Below, piece after piece: positions 34,362 through 41,741 of a DNA stretch of 61,639 bases. The stretch spans positions 1 to 61,639 of the forward strand of contig JAEYTI010000025.1 in NCBI GenBank assembly GCA_023434145.1. The letters are read 5' to 3'. A program made the position numbers and the translations under genes. Source of the DNA: Chloroflexota bacterium (GTDB lineage: Bacteria; Chloroflexota; Anaerolineae; Anaerolineales; Anaerolineaceae). Positions within the stretch are counted from its first letter, which is position 1, and every line of letters begins with the position of its first letter. The notes under the pieces were generated by a model. That model was not told where the DNA came from. It searched no databases and worked only from the letters and a program-made list of their open reading frames with translations.

Positions 34362-35314
34362 TTGGCTTCTACCTCCACCGTCTCGTGCATTTGCGCGGGC
34401 AGCGCGTAGCTGAGGAAGTTCTGCGGCAGCCCCGGCGTTACGATGATCGGAAGTTGCGGCTGGATCTTACCGTTCGCCACGGCGATGGCATAATCGACCA
34501 TAATGCCCGGCACATCTACGCCCGTCATCGGCGCGAGGGTGTGATATTCCATCGTATGGTTGATCTCATTGACCAGATAGCCGCGGTTGGGGTCTTCTAG
34601 CACGTCGATCGCCAGCACGCCGCCGCCAACCGCGCGCGCCGCCGACACGCACAGGTCGTTCAGTTCCGGCGTGACGGTGCAGACTTCACCCTGCCCGCCG
34701 CGCGCCGTATTGGTGATCCAGTGCGAGGCGGAGCGGTAGATGGCGCATACCGTCTGGTCGCCCACCACCATCGCACGGATATCGCGTCCCGGCTTCTGGA
34801 TATATTCCTGAATATAGTAGACCGAATGCTGGTACGATCCGAGCGTTTCCTTGTGCTCCAGCACCGCCTCGGCGGCGTCGCGGTCATTGATCTTTGCCAG
34901 CAGGCGGCCCCAGGAGCCCACGATGGGCTTCATCACCACCGGGTAGCCCAGCTCCTCGATCGCCGCCAATGCGGACTCTGCGGTGAAGGCCACTTTGACG
35001 CGCGGCTGTGGCACGCCCGCCCGGGCCAGCGCCGCCGTGGTCGCCAGCTTGTCGCCGCAGGTGGCGGCAACGTGCGACATATTCACGGTTGGAACGCCCA
35101 GGGCGTTGAGGATCTGTGTGGCGTACAGCCCGCGCACGTACGACAGGCTGCGCTCGATCACGACACTAAATTCCATCCACGGGGCGGGGTTGTTGAGGTC
35201 GAATTCAATTTCCCGGTCGTCGATGCGCTCAAATGGCACGCAGCGCTTCTCTAAAGCCTCCAGCAGCCATTTCTCTTCTACTCTTACACGCGAAAGCAGT
35301 ACGCCGATTTTCAT
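34358..35314 (-). CDS. lysX: LysX/ArgX-type LysW ligase (ATP-grasp)
   Basis: ATP-grasp ligase of 318 residues that attaches alpha-aminoadipate (LysX) or glutamate (ArgX) to the C-terminal glutamate of LysW. It starts 'MKIGVLLSRVRVEEKWLLEAL' and has 'VMKPIVGSWGRLLAK' and 'IQEYIQKPGRDIRAMVVG'. The metal-binding end is 'YLVNEINHTMEYHTLAPMTG', close to the family consensus. ATG 35314 comes 2 nt after the lysW stop; the open frame upstream to 35401 is the lysW region. I cannot decide the substrate class from motifs, but the arginine leader upstream points to arginine synthesis. Confidence 0.92.
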   Translation of the reverse strand: MKIGVLLSRVRVEEKWLLEALEKRCVPFERIDDREIEFDLNNPAPWMEFSVVIERSLSYVRGLYATQILNALGVPTVNMSHVAATCGDKLATTAALARAGVPQPRVKVAFTAESALAAIEELGYPVVMKPIVGSWGRLLAKINDRDAAEAVLEHKETLGSYQHSVYYIQEYIQKPGRDIRAMVVGDQTVCAIYRSASHWITNTARGGQGEVCTVTPELNDLCVSAARAVGGGVLAIDVLEDPNRGYLVNEINHTMEYHTLAPMTGVDVPGIMVDYAIAVANGKIQPQLPIIVTPGLPQNFLSYALPAQMHETVEVEAK

Positions 35315-35316
35315 GG

Positions 35317-35487
35317 TTACTCTCCCCAGTCTTCCTGTTCCATTGGGGCCACTTCCAGCTTGGGCGGGTCGAGGCTGATCACTTCCAGGTCTACCCCGCA
35401 ATCCGCGCAGACGATGATCTCACCCTGGACGACACCATCCAGCGAGATTTCTGCATCACATTCGGAACAATGGGCGGTAAGAGACAT
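35317..35487 (-). CDS. lysW: LysW amino-group carrier protein
   Basis: Acidic carrier protein of 56 residues. It has two zinc-binding CxxC pairs ('CSEC' at 7-10 and 'CADC' at 27-30) and the diagnostic C-terminus 'EDWGE', whose last glutamate carries the growing amino acid through lysX, lysY, lysZ, lysJ and lysK. Start ATG 35487 has a perfect AGGAGG site 5-6 nt upstream. It is the first structural gene after the leader peptide and terminator. Confidence 0.95.
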   Translation of the reverse strand: MSLTAHCSECDAEISLDGVVQGEIIVCADCGVDLEVISLDPPKLEVAPMEQEDWGE

Positions 35488-35534
35488 AATTTTCCTCCTG
35501 ACAATAAATTGGTTGATCCATCCCTATGTAGAAC

Positions 35535-35562
35535 AAAAAAGACCCTCCGGGAGGAGGGTCTT
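35535..35562 (-). terminator. Intrinsic terminator (attenuator) upstream of lysW
   Basis: On the minus strand AAGACCCTCC (35562-35553) pairs with GGAGGGTCTT (35548-35539) around TCCC, with the T-run at 35540-35535. It stands between the promoter and lysW, so it must be overcome for the operon to be expressed. An alternative pairing is available: GGCTTATG (35616-35609) in the leader ORF matches CATAAGACC (35565-35557) with one bulged A and would disrupt the terminator's 5' arm. Confidence 0.85.
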
Positions 35563-35591
35563 ATGATCTCGCAGGTTTGGTTACAGTACTG

Positions 35592-35681
35592 TTACCGACC
35601 TAAACGGGCATAAGCCACATCCCGGTGTGGGGTGAGGCAAATAGGTCGGCGCTTAGGGGAAAGGAATACAGTAGATTGCAT
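35592..35681 (-). CDS. Arginine-rich leader peptide of the lysW operon
   Basis: Short ORF of 29 codons between promoter and terminator. The peptide contains five arginines (codons 11, 12, 20, 26 and 29; 'KRRP', 'PHRD', 'ARLGR') and ends with TAA 27 nt before the AGACCC stem of the terminator. The ATG is 8 nt past the last base of the -10 box, so the message should be leaderless. Inside the ORF, CCGACCTA (codons 12-14) can pair with TAGGTCGG (codons 27-29). The design fits ribosome-stalling attenuation: lack of charged tRNA-Arg stalls the ribosome at codons 11-12, frees GGCTTATG for antitermination and lets lysW be transcribed. This is inferred and has not been tested. Confidence 0.7.
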   Translation of the reverse strand: MQSTVFLSPKRRPICLTPHRDVAYARLGR

Positions 35682-35688
35682 TGGGTTT

Positions 35689-35716
35689 ATTATAGGGCGG
35701 AAATTTCGAATGTCAA
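35689..35716 (-). promoter_or_regulatory. Consensus promoter of the lysW operon leader
   Basis: On the minus strand TTGACA (35716-35711) and TATAAT (35694-35689) are separated by 16 bp, both perfect consensus boxes. The predicted transcription start is within a base or two of the leader-peptide ATG (35681). Confidence 0.85.
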
Positions 35717-35799
35717 TAAGCAGTTTTTGGTTTTTTGGGAATTGCTGAAAATACAGGTGGGCGATGAAATCCTGAACGCCTGCTTTCACGGCATCTCAT

Positions 35800-36420
35800 T
35801 TATTCCCTATCGGCAAGCGCCTTGCAGATCGCGTTTGCCAGCGCATCGGCTGGCTGCTCGCCATCCAGAATCAAGTCACTCGCCGGTCTAACAAGCTCTC
35901 GTTGAAGCTGGTACGATTTGCGCATCCATAGCAGGTAGTGATCCGCCAACTGTTTGAGCGATGCAAGCACATCCTGAAGCTGCTCTCGGGACAGTTTCTC
36001 AAGTTCGATGTTAGAAATTGTCCTTGACAGCCGGCGCGCCAGACCAACCTCAAGCGGTGTATCAATAAAAACCAGATAGTCGATATATTGGCCGGTCTCA
36101 TGTTGGGCGCGCCCCAGCGGCCCCTCAAAAACAATATATCGGGCCGGGTAAACAGTCTCACCGGTGACGGGTGAAACAACCGGCTCACCATTGCGCAGGG
36201 CACGCAGATGTTGGGCCAGCAGGGGTGACTTGATTACGTTGAAGTCAGTGCCTTGTTCCAGCAGAACGGCCGGGTTTTTGGGGTATGTCTCGGGTGTCTC
36301 GTAATCGTCGAAATGGATTGCGACCGCATCGTCGAGCAAATCGACAAGCTTGCGGACAACGGTCGTTTTTCCACCGCCAGAAACAGAGCTTACTGCGATT
36401 ACCTGATGCGCTTTACTCAT
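35800..36420 (-). CDS. Uridine-kinase-like P-loop kinase/ATPase
   Basis: Soluble protein of 206 residues with Walker A 'SSVSGGGKTTVVRKL' (about 9-23), an acidic patch 'IHFDDYETPETYPKN' and an Arg-containing lid region 'GLARRLSRTISN'. This is the general plan of uridine/phosphoribulokinase-like small-molecule kinases. The substrate is unknown. ATG 36420 has AGGAGA upstream; the frame opens further to 36456. It is the last gene downstream of acsA, separated from it by a hairpin. Confidence 0.8.
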   Translation of the reverse strand: MSKAHQVIAVSSVSGGGKTTVVRKLVDLLDDAVAIHFDDYETPETYPKNPAVLLEQGTDFNVIKSPLLAQHLRALRNGEPVVSPVTGETVYPARYIVFEGPLGRAQHETGQYIDYLVFIDTPLEVGLARRLSRTISNIELEKLSREQLQDVLASLKQLADHYLLWMRKSYQLQRELVRPASDLILDGEQPADALANAICKALADRE

Positions 36421-36489
36421 GATTTCTTCTCCTGAGAATTCGAATATTCCCCCCATATTTTACTCGCTTGCTCAGGAGATAAATAGAAG

Positions 36490-36525
36490 CTGTCACCGTG
36501 CGCAGGTTACCGCGCACGGTGACAG
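36490..36525. terminator. Hairpin after acsA
   Basis: The arms CTGTCACCGTGCGC (36490-36503) and GCGCACGGTGACAG (36512-36525) are perfect. On the minus strand the stem is followed by CTTCTATTT, a weak U-rich tail, so it may end or reduce acsA transcription before the kinase gene. Confidence 0.6.
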
Positions 36526-36534
36526 TGAATACTT

Positions 36535-38448
36535 TTACTCCTCCAGCGTCGTCAGATCGCCTTCCGGCAGTCCCTGCGCCCTGGCCTTGAGCACCCGGCG
36601 CATGATCTTGCCGCTGCGGGTCTTCGGCAGCTGTGGCACGATGGTGATCTTTTCCGGTTTAGCGATTGGCCCCATCTCGTGGCCCACGTGCTGCTTGAGC
36701 TCATCCACCAGCGTATCGGTTGGCTCGTGCCCGGCCTTAAGGATGACATAGGCATGGATGGCGCTGCCCTTGATCTCGTGCGGCAGGCCGATAGCAGCCG
36801 CCTCGGCAACCGCCGGGTGGCTCACCAGCGCGGATTCGATTTCCGCGGTGCCCAGGCGGTAGCCGGAGACCTTGATCACGTCGTCCACGCGCCCAATGAT
36901 CCAGAAGTAGCCGTCTTTGTCGCGGCGGGCACTGTCACCGGTGAAGTAGACGCCAGGGTATTTGCTCCAGTATTGGCTTACGTAGCGATCGGGGTCTTTG
37001 TAGATCGTGCGCAGCATGGCGGGCCAGGGCTTCTTGAGCACCATGTAGCCCTCTTCGCCGTCCGCCACCGAGTTGCCCTGTTCATCCAGAATATCCACCT
37101 CAACACCGGGGAAGGGTTTGGTGGCGCTGCCGGGTTTTAGTTCGGTGCACGGCAGCGGGGCAACCATGAACATGCCCGTCTCCGTTTGCCACCACGTATC
37201 CATGATCGGGCAGCGGCGCTTGCCGATCACATCGTAGTACCACCGCCATGCCTCGGGGTTGATTGGCTCGCCGACCGAGCCAAGAATGCGCAGCGAGGAG
37301 AGATCGTGGCGGTTGGGCCACGCATCGCCAAAGCGCATCAGCCCGCGGATGGCGGTGGGGGCGGTGTAGAACACGTTGATGCCGTACTTTTCCACCATGC
37401 TCCACCAGCGGTTCGGGTAAGGGTAGGTGGGCGCGCCTTCATACATGAAACTGGTGGCTCCCAGCAGCAGCGGGCCGTAGACGATGTAGCTGTGCCCGGT
37501 GATCCATCCGGGGTCGGCGGTGCACCAGTAGCGATCCTCTTCCTTCAGATCGAAGACGTACTTGAGCGTGGCCGCAACGCCGACCATATAGCCGCCATGC
37601 GTGTGCAGGATAGCCTTGGGCTTGCCGGTGGTGCCGGAGGTGTAGAGCATGAACAGCGGATCTTCCGCGTCCATCACTTCGGTCTCGCAGCGGCTCTGCC
37701 CGGCAGTGGTTCGAGCGACCGGCAGGCCCATCAGGTCGTGCCACCAGTAATCGCGGCCCGATTCCATATTTACTTCGTGCCCGGTGCGCTTATAGACGAT
37801 CACGTGCTCCACGTAGGCCGTGCGGCGAAGCGCCTCGTCGACAATCTGCTTCAACTCCACGATCTTGCCGTTCATGTAGCTGCCGTCGCAGGTAATTACC
37901 ACGTTCGACTGGCTGTCCTCGATGCGCCCATGCAGCGCCTCGACCGAGAAGCCGCCGTAGACCACCGAATGCACCGCGCCGATCTTGGCGCAGGCCAGCA
38001 TGGCGATGGGCAGCTCGGGTACGCGGCCCATGTAGATGGTTACCCGGTCGCCCTTGCGCACGCCCATGCTGCGCAGTACGTTGGCGAACATGCACACCTC
38101 ACGGTTGAGCGAGTGGTACGAGAAGGTGCGCAGCTCGCCCTTTTCGCTCTCCCAGATCAGCGCAAGCTTATTGCGCCGCCAGTTCTGCACGTGCCGGTCG
38201 AGGCAGTTATAGACGATATTTGTCTCGCCGCCCACAAACCACTTGTAGAAGGGCGCGTTCGAGTCGTCCAGCACCTTATCCCACGGCTTGAACCACTCAA
38301 ACTCGCGTGCTTCCTGTGCCCAAAAGGCCTCTAAATCTTGCCCGGCATCTTTTGCCAGCGCCTCGTAGTCTTTCACAGACGCTGTCTCGAGAAATTCCGG
38401 CGATGGGCGATACAAATCCTGCTGCTCCCTGGTCGATTCGGTCGTCAT
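36535..38448 (-). CDS. acsA: Acetyl-CoA synthetase (AMP-forming)
   Basis: Enzyme of 637 residues that makes acetyl-CoA from acetate, ATP and CoA through acetyl-AMP, allowing growth on acetate. The adenylation core 'FMLYTSGTTGKPKAILHTHGG', 'WCTADPGWITGHSY', 'DTWWQTETG' and 'YFTGDSARRDKDGYFWIIGR' matches Acs. The C-terminal domain has 'KTRSGKIMRRVL', whose Lys is the acetylation site that switches Acs off in other bacteria. The length is normal. Its promoter region carries a 30-bp perfect palindrome, so it is probably under a dedicated repressor or activator. Confidence 0.95.
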   Translation of the reverse strand: MTTESTREQQDLYRPSPEFLETASVKDYEALAKDAGQDLEAFWAQEAREFEWFKPWDKVLDDSNAPFYKWFVGGETNIVYNCLDRHVQNWRRNKLALIWESEKGELRTFSYHSLNREVCMFANVLRSMGVRKGDRVTIYMGRVPELPIAMLACAKIGAVHSVVYGGFSVEALHGRIEDSQSNVVITCDGSYMNGKIVELKQIVDEALRRTAYVEHVIVYKRTGHEVNMESGRDYWWHDLMGLPVARTTAGQSRCETEVMDAEDPLFMLYTSGTTGKPKAILHTHGGYMVGVAATLKYVFDLKEEDRYWCTADPGWITGHSYIVYGPLLLGATSFMYEGAPTYPYPNRWWSMVEKYGINVFYTAPTAIRGLMRFGDAWPNRHDLSSLRILGSVGEPINPEAWRWYYDVIGKRRCPIMDTWWQTETGMFMVAPLPCTELKPGSATKPFPGVEVDILDEQGNSVADGEEGYMVLKKPWPAMLRTIYKDPDRYVSQYWSKYPGVYFTGDSARRDKDGYFWIIGRVDDVIKVSGYRLGTAEIESALVSHPAVAEAAAIGLPHEIKGSAIHAYVILKAGHEPTDTLVDELKQHVGHEMGPIAKPEKITIVPQLPKTRSGKIMRRVLKARAQGLPEGDLTTLEE

Positions 38449-38530
38449 AGTTTGATCCTTTCGCTCGAGTGTTGTTCGGATGGCGAAACGTACCAGATGT
38501 CCCCCTGCAACCAGTAATACACGGATAAAT

Positions 38531-38560
38531 GTTAGTCAAATTATACATAATTTGACTAAC
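38531..38560. promoter_or_regulatory. Operator-like palindrome upstream of acsA
   Basis: A 30-bp AT-rich palindrome with 14-base arms (GTTAGTCAAATTAT and its complement) around AC. On the minus strand it contains TATAAT, a possible -10 box for acsA, about 80 nt before the start. The sequence composition differs from the GC-rich hairpins nearby, so I read it as a protein-binding site rather than a terminator. Confidence 0.55.
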
Positions 38561-38575
38561 CATAGGAAATATTTC

Positions 38576-38624
38576 TATGTATGGATGGGCAAGGTGACCC
38601 GGTCACCTTGCCCATCCATACATA
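38576..38624. repeat. Long hairpin downstream of the MocR gene (distal)
   Basis: Twenty-four-base arms (38576-38599 and 38601-38624) are perfectly complementary. It stands in the gap between the regulator gene and the acsA promoter. Confidence 0.65.
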
Positions 38625-38642
38625 AGGCCATTTCGAGATAAG

Positions 38643-38691
38643 GGTGTTTTTTTGTTTTGGAAAGCTTTGCTTTCCAAAACGAAAAAACACC
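38643..38691 (-). terminator. Terminator hairpin at the end of the MocR gene
   Basis: Arms 38643-38665 and 38669-38691 pair with a single G-T wobble. On the minus strand the proximal arm overlaps the stop codon, and the distal arm ends with an A-run followed by CACC. With the second hairpin at 38576 it should separate the regulator from acsA transcription. Confidence 0.6.
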
Positions 38692-40160
38692 TAATTCCGA
38701 TTACGCATAGCCGTGCCCAGCTTGCGGATGCCTTCCTCGATCCGATCGGGGGGTTCGGTGGCGAAGTTCAGTCGCAGGTAGGGCGCGCCATCTGCTGGAT
38801 TAGGGAAGAACCATGCGCCGGGGGTGAACTCGACGCCCGCGTCAAGTGCATAAGGCACCAGTTCCAGCGAGGAAAGGCCTTCTGGCAGGCGCAGCCACAG
38901 GTATAAACCGCCTTGCGGAACGTCGCAGTGTACCCCTGCTGGCAGGTGGTGACGGATGGCGGCCAGCATAACTTCGCGGCGCTCTCGGTTTACACGGATC
39001 GAGCGCCGCAGATGTGCCTGGTAGCGCCCGACCGTCACGTACTCATCCAGCGTGCGCTGGATGAGCGTCGAGGTGGTGAGATCGTGCACCCATTTGCCGT
39101 GCAGCAGGCGCTGGAAGATTGGCCCATCGGCGACCAGAAAGCCCAACCGCAGCCCGGGCATCAGCATTTTGGAGAATGTGCCCGCGTAGATCACGTGCCC
39201 GCCGGGGTCCAGCGCTTTAACGGCCGGCTGGGCGCGACCCTCGTAGCGCAGGTCACCCGCGTAATCGTCCTCCAGAATAGGGACGTTGTAGCACGCCGCG
39301 AGATCGACCAGCGTCTTCCGCCGGGCACGGGTAAGCGAAGCGCCGGTGGGGTTCTGAAAGTTTGGGATGGTGTAGATCAGCCTGGGGTGATATTTTTGCA
39401 GCAGCGGCTCCAGCCGGTCTACCTGCATGCCGCTCGAATCGACCGGGATGCCGATGATCTTCAGCCCCAGCGAGCGAAACAGCTCTAACCCGAGGTTGTA
39501 GGTGGGGCTTTCTACCACGATCGGATCGCCCGGTTTGAGCAGCGCCTGGCACACCAGCGCCAGCGCCTGCTGCGAGCCTGAGGTCACCAGCACCGCGTCG
39601 GGGTGAGTCTGAATGCCCTGGCTGGCGAGCACGTGCGCGATGGTAACGCGCAGTGGGTGGTGCCCGCTGCCAAACTCGCCGTACGCCAGCGCCTCCACGC
39701 CATCGCGGCGGATCACCGCCTGGATCGCCTTGAGGAAATCTTTGGCCGGGAAGTGGCGCGGATCACCGACGCCTGCGAACCGAATGAGTTGATCGCCCAG
39801 GTTATCGTAATCCGGGTAGGGCCGGTAAATCTCGGACGAGAAGACCCGCTCATCCACCGCTTCCTGCTGCCACAGCGGCCAGGCTGCCTCTGGCGCGGTA
39901 TCGGAGACGCGGCCCGGCCCCGGCAGCGGCGCGACAAACGTTCCACTGCCAGGATAGCTGGCGAGCAGTCCGTCACTTTCCAGCTCAGCATACGCATTCT
40001 TGATGGTAATGCGGCTGACTCCCAATTCCTGCGCCAGCTCGCGCGTAGATGGCAGGCGCGTGCCTTCGGCCAGCGTGCCCGAAAGGATATTTTCGCGCAG
40101 GTAGCGCTCAATCTGCTGATAGAGCGGGATATCGCTGTTGGAATCCAGTGGAATGCGCAT
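38691..40160 (-). CDS. MocR-family GntR/aminotransferase-fold transcription regulator
   Basis: Fusion protein of 489 residues. A GntR-type winged helix (1-75; 'LYQQIERYLRENILSGTLAEG', 'STRELAQELGVSRITIKNAY') is joined to a class I aminotransferase fold (about 110-489). The PLP-binding Lys lies in 'YAGTFSKMLMPGLRLG', so the cofactor is probably bound. MocR proteins commonly control PLP or amino-acid genes, but some single-domain relatives are plain aminotransferases (for example for 2-aminoadipate). It is divergent from the small protein/aldo-keto reductase pair, the most likely target. An inverted repeat GGTGAGG-N7-CCTCACC (40175-40195) lies 15 nt before its start. Confidence 0.88.
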   Translation of the reverse strand: MRIPLDSNSDIPLYQQIERYLRENILSGTLAEGTRLPSTRELAQELGVSRITIKNAYAELESDGLLASYPGSGTFVAPLPGPGRVSDTAPEAAWPLWQQEAVDERVFSSEIYRPYPDYDNLGDQLIRFAGVGDPRHFPAKDFLKAIQAVIRRDGVEALAYGEFGSGHHPLRVTIAHVLASQGIQTHPDAVLVTSGSQQALALVCQALLKPGDPIVVESPTYNLGLELFRSLGLKIIGIPVDSSGMQVDRLEPLLQKYHPRLIYTIPNFQNPTGASLTRARRKTLVDLAACYNVPILEDDYAGDLRYEGRAQPAVKALDPGGHVIYAGTFSKMLMPGLRLGFLVADGPIFQRLLHGKWVHDLTTSTLIQRTLDEYVTVGRYQAHLRRSIRVNRERREVMLAAIRHHLPAGVHCDVPQGGLYLWLRLPEGLSSLELVPYALDAGVEFTPGAWFFPNPADGAPYLRLNFATEPPDRIEEGIRKLGTAMRNRN

Positions 40161-40174
40161 GGGAGACCTCCGTG

Positions 40175-40195
40175 GGTGAGGCGTTATTCCTCACC
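40175..40195. promoter_or_regulatory. Inverted repeat in the MocR leader region
   Basis: GGTGAGG (40175-40181) and CCTCACC (40189-40195) are complementary around seven bases, close to the MocR start. It could be an autoregulatory operator or a leader hairpin. On the minus strand a TATAAT follows upstream near 40207-40212, and on the plus strand another lies at 40314-40319 for the divergent genes; neither has a good -35 box. Confidence 0.4.
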
Positions 40196-40352
40196 ACCGT
40201 TCATCCTATTATAGCCACATAAGTCGAAATTCTTATATCCATATTCAAAAATTGGCCTAGTGGATCTATCTTTTTCATGGTTTATTGGTACTACGCATAG
40301 AGCCGGTGCGCCCTATAATGATGTTCAAGCTCAAGGAACAAAGGAGGTTGGT

Positions 40353-40574
40353 ATGTATTCACCACTCTTTACACGGTTAGGACGAGATTATCAACTGGAG
40401 CTGGAGCGTGAAGCAGAGCGCCGGGCAGAGCGCAGCCAGGCTCGCCTGTTCGATGATCCCGCCGAGGGCAGCGGCGAGCGCATGCAGCGGCTGGTAGAAG
40501 CTGCGGAAGCGATCTTTGCAATCAACAATCATGAGGGCTGTGAACAGTATCTTTGCTGTGAAGGAGGCGATTAA
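40353..40574 (+). CDS. Small acidic/charged protein, hypothetical
   Basis: Protein of 73 residues, mostly predicted helix and rich in Arg and Glu ('LELEREAERRAERSQARLFDD'), ending in a short Cys-containing tail ('EGCEQYLCCEGGD'). Start ATG 40353 has a strong AAAGGAGG site 5-6 nt upstream. Its stop overlaps the next start (TAATG), so it is translationally coupled to the aldo/keto reductase and may serve as a partner or leader. No family is recognised. Confidence 0.7.
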   Translation: MYSPLFTRLGRDYQLELEREAERRAERSQARLFDDPAEGSGERMQRLVEAAEAIFAINNHEGCEQYLCCEGGD

Positions 40575-41578
40575 TGGAGCAAGTACCGCTGGGAAAAACC
40601 GGTGAACAGGTGAGCCAGCTTTGCCTGGGCGCGATGATTATGGGTACCACCACCGACCAGGCCACTTCATACCAGATGCTGGATGCGTTCCTGGAGGCGG
40701 GCGGAAACTTCATTGATACGGCCAACTGCTACGCCTGGTGGATCGGGCAATACCCGGGCGGCGAATCGGAAACCCTGCTTGGGCAGTGGATGAAGGCGCG
40801 CAAGAACCGCGACGGAGTCTTTCTGGCAACCAAGGGCGGGGCAGCGCTGCCCAACCTTCGCGCGGTGAAAGATGAACAGGGCAATATTGCCTGGGAGAAG
40901 GTGCGTGAGAACTACGAATACCTCTCTCCCGCGGCCCTACGCAAGGCGATCGAAGGCAGCCTGCGCCGCTTGCAAGTCGATACGATCGACCTGTATTACG
41001 TGCACATCGATGATCGGGTAACGCCGGTAGAAGCAACGCTGGAGGAACTGAACTGCTTTGTGCAGGAAGGGAAAGTGCGCTACATTGGCTGCAGTAATTT
41101 TGAGACCTGGCGGTTAGAACGCTCATTGAACGTCAGCCGTGCGCGCGGGTGGGCGCAATACGTGGCGCTGCAGAATGAATATTCGTACTTCCGCCCCAGG
41201 CCGGGTACCGACTTTGGCATCGGCGCGCACACCGGCGACGAGCAGCTCGACTACCTGCGCGCCAATGAGGATGTGACTCTGCTCGGCTATTCGCCACTGC
41301 TCAAGGGTATCTACGATGATCCGCAAAAGCGCGAGCGGTACTACAACTGGCACATCTACAATACTGAGGATAACCGCTCCCGCCTGGAGACCCTGAGCAA
41401 GATGGCTGCGGAGCTGGGTGTCAGCAACAATCAGCTCGTGCTGGCGTGGCTACTGCACCACAATCCGCGCATCATCCCAATTATGACTGCCAGTGGGATG
41501 GAGCAGTTCCATCACAACATGGCGGCGTTGAACATCCGGCTCAGCGACGAGCAGATGGCGGAGTTATCCGCGGCATAA
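40574..41578 (+). CDS. Aldo/keto reductase
   Basis: NADPH-dependent oxidoreductase of 334 residues with the (beta/alpha)8 AKR fold. The conserved Asp and catalytic Tyr are in 'GNFIDTANCYAWW', the Lys in 'GVFLATKGG', the His in 'LYYVHIDDR', and the cofactor-binding region near 'YIGCSNFETWR' and 'LGYSPLLKGIY'. The C-terminal 'LAWLLHHNPRIIPIMTASG' is usual for the family. The physiological substrate is unknown; the upstream small protein and the divergent MocR regulator suggest that the gene is induced by a specific metabolite. Confidence 0.92.
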   Translation: MEQVPLGKTGEQVSQLCLGAMIMGTTTDQATSYQMLDAFLEAGGNFIDTANCYAWWIGQYPGGESETLLGQWMKARKNRDGVFLATKGGAALPNLRAVKDEQGNIAWEKVRENYEYLSPAALRKAIEGSLRRLQVDTIDLYYVHIDDRVTPVEATLEELNCFVQEGKVRYIGCSNFETWRLERSLNVSRARGWAQYVALQNEYSYFRPRPGTDFGIGAHTGDEQLDYLRANEDVTLLGYSPLLKGIYDDPQKRERYYNWHIYNTEDNRSRLETLSKMAAELGVSNNQLVLAWLLHHNPRIIPIMTASGMEQFHHNMAALNIRLSDEQMAELSAA

Positions 41579-41584
41579 AGTTTT

Positions 41585-41635
41585 GTGAAAATACAGATGC
41601 CCGAACCTGTCAGGTTCGGGCATCTGTATTTTCAC
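41585..41635. terminator. Long hairpin after the aldo/keto reductase gene
   Basis: Twenty-five-base arms (41585-41609 and 41611-41635) are perfectly complementary, starting 6 nt after the stop codon. No U-run follows, but the stem is extremely stable. The remaining gap to 41742 contains a TAGAAT (41692-41697) that may be the -10 box of the next gene. Confidence 0.7.
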
Positions 41636-41741
41636 GGGAAACGATAACAAACCTGTATGACAGCCCGTTCGCTTTCTGCTGTAGAATGATGGTGTACGCC
41701 CAATCCATCTTTCTCGTAACAGAACAGGAGAGAATAGCGAT

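Noticed and set aside
35592..35660. Small-molecule riboswitch aptamer upstream of lysW
   Set aside because: The CCGACCTA/TAGGTCGG stem first looked like an aptamer closing stem, but I could not match it to a known class, and the in-frame arginine-rich ORF explains the region better.
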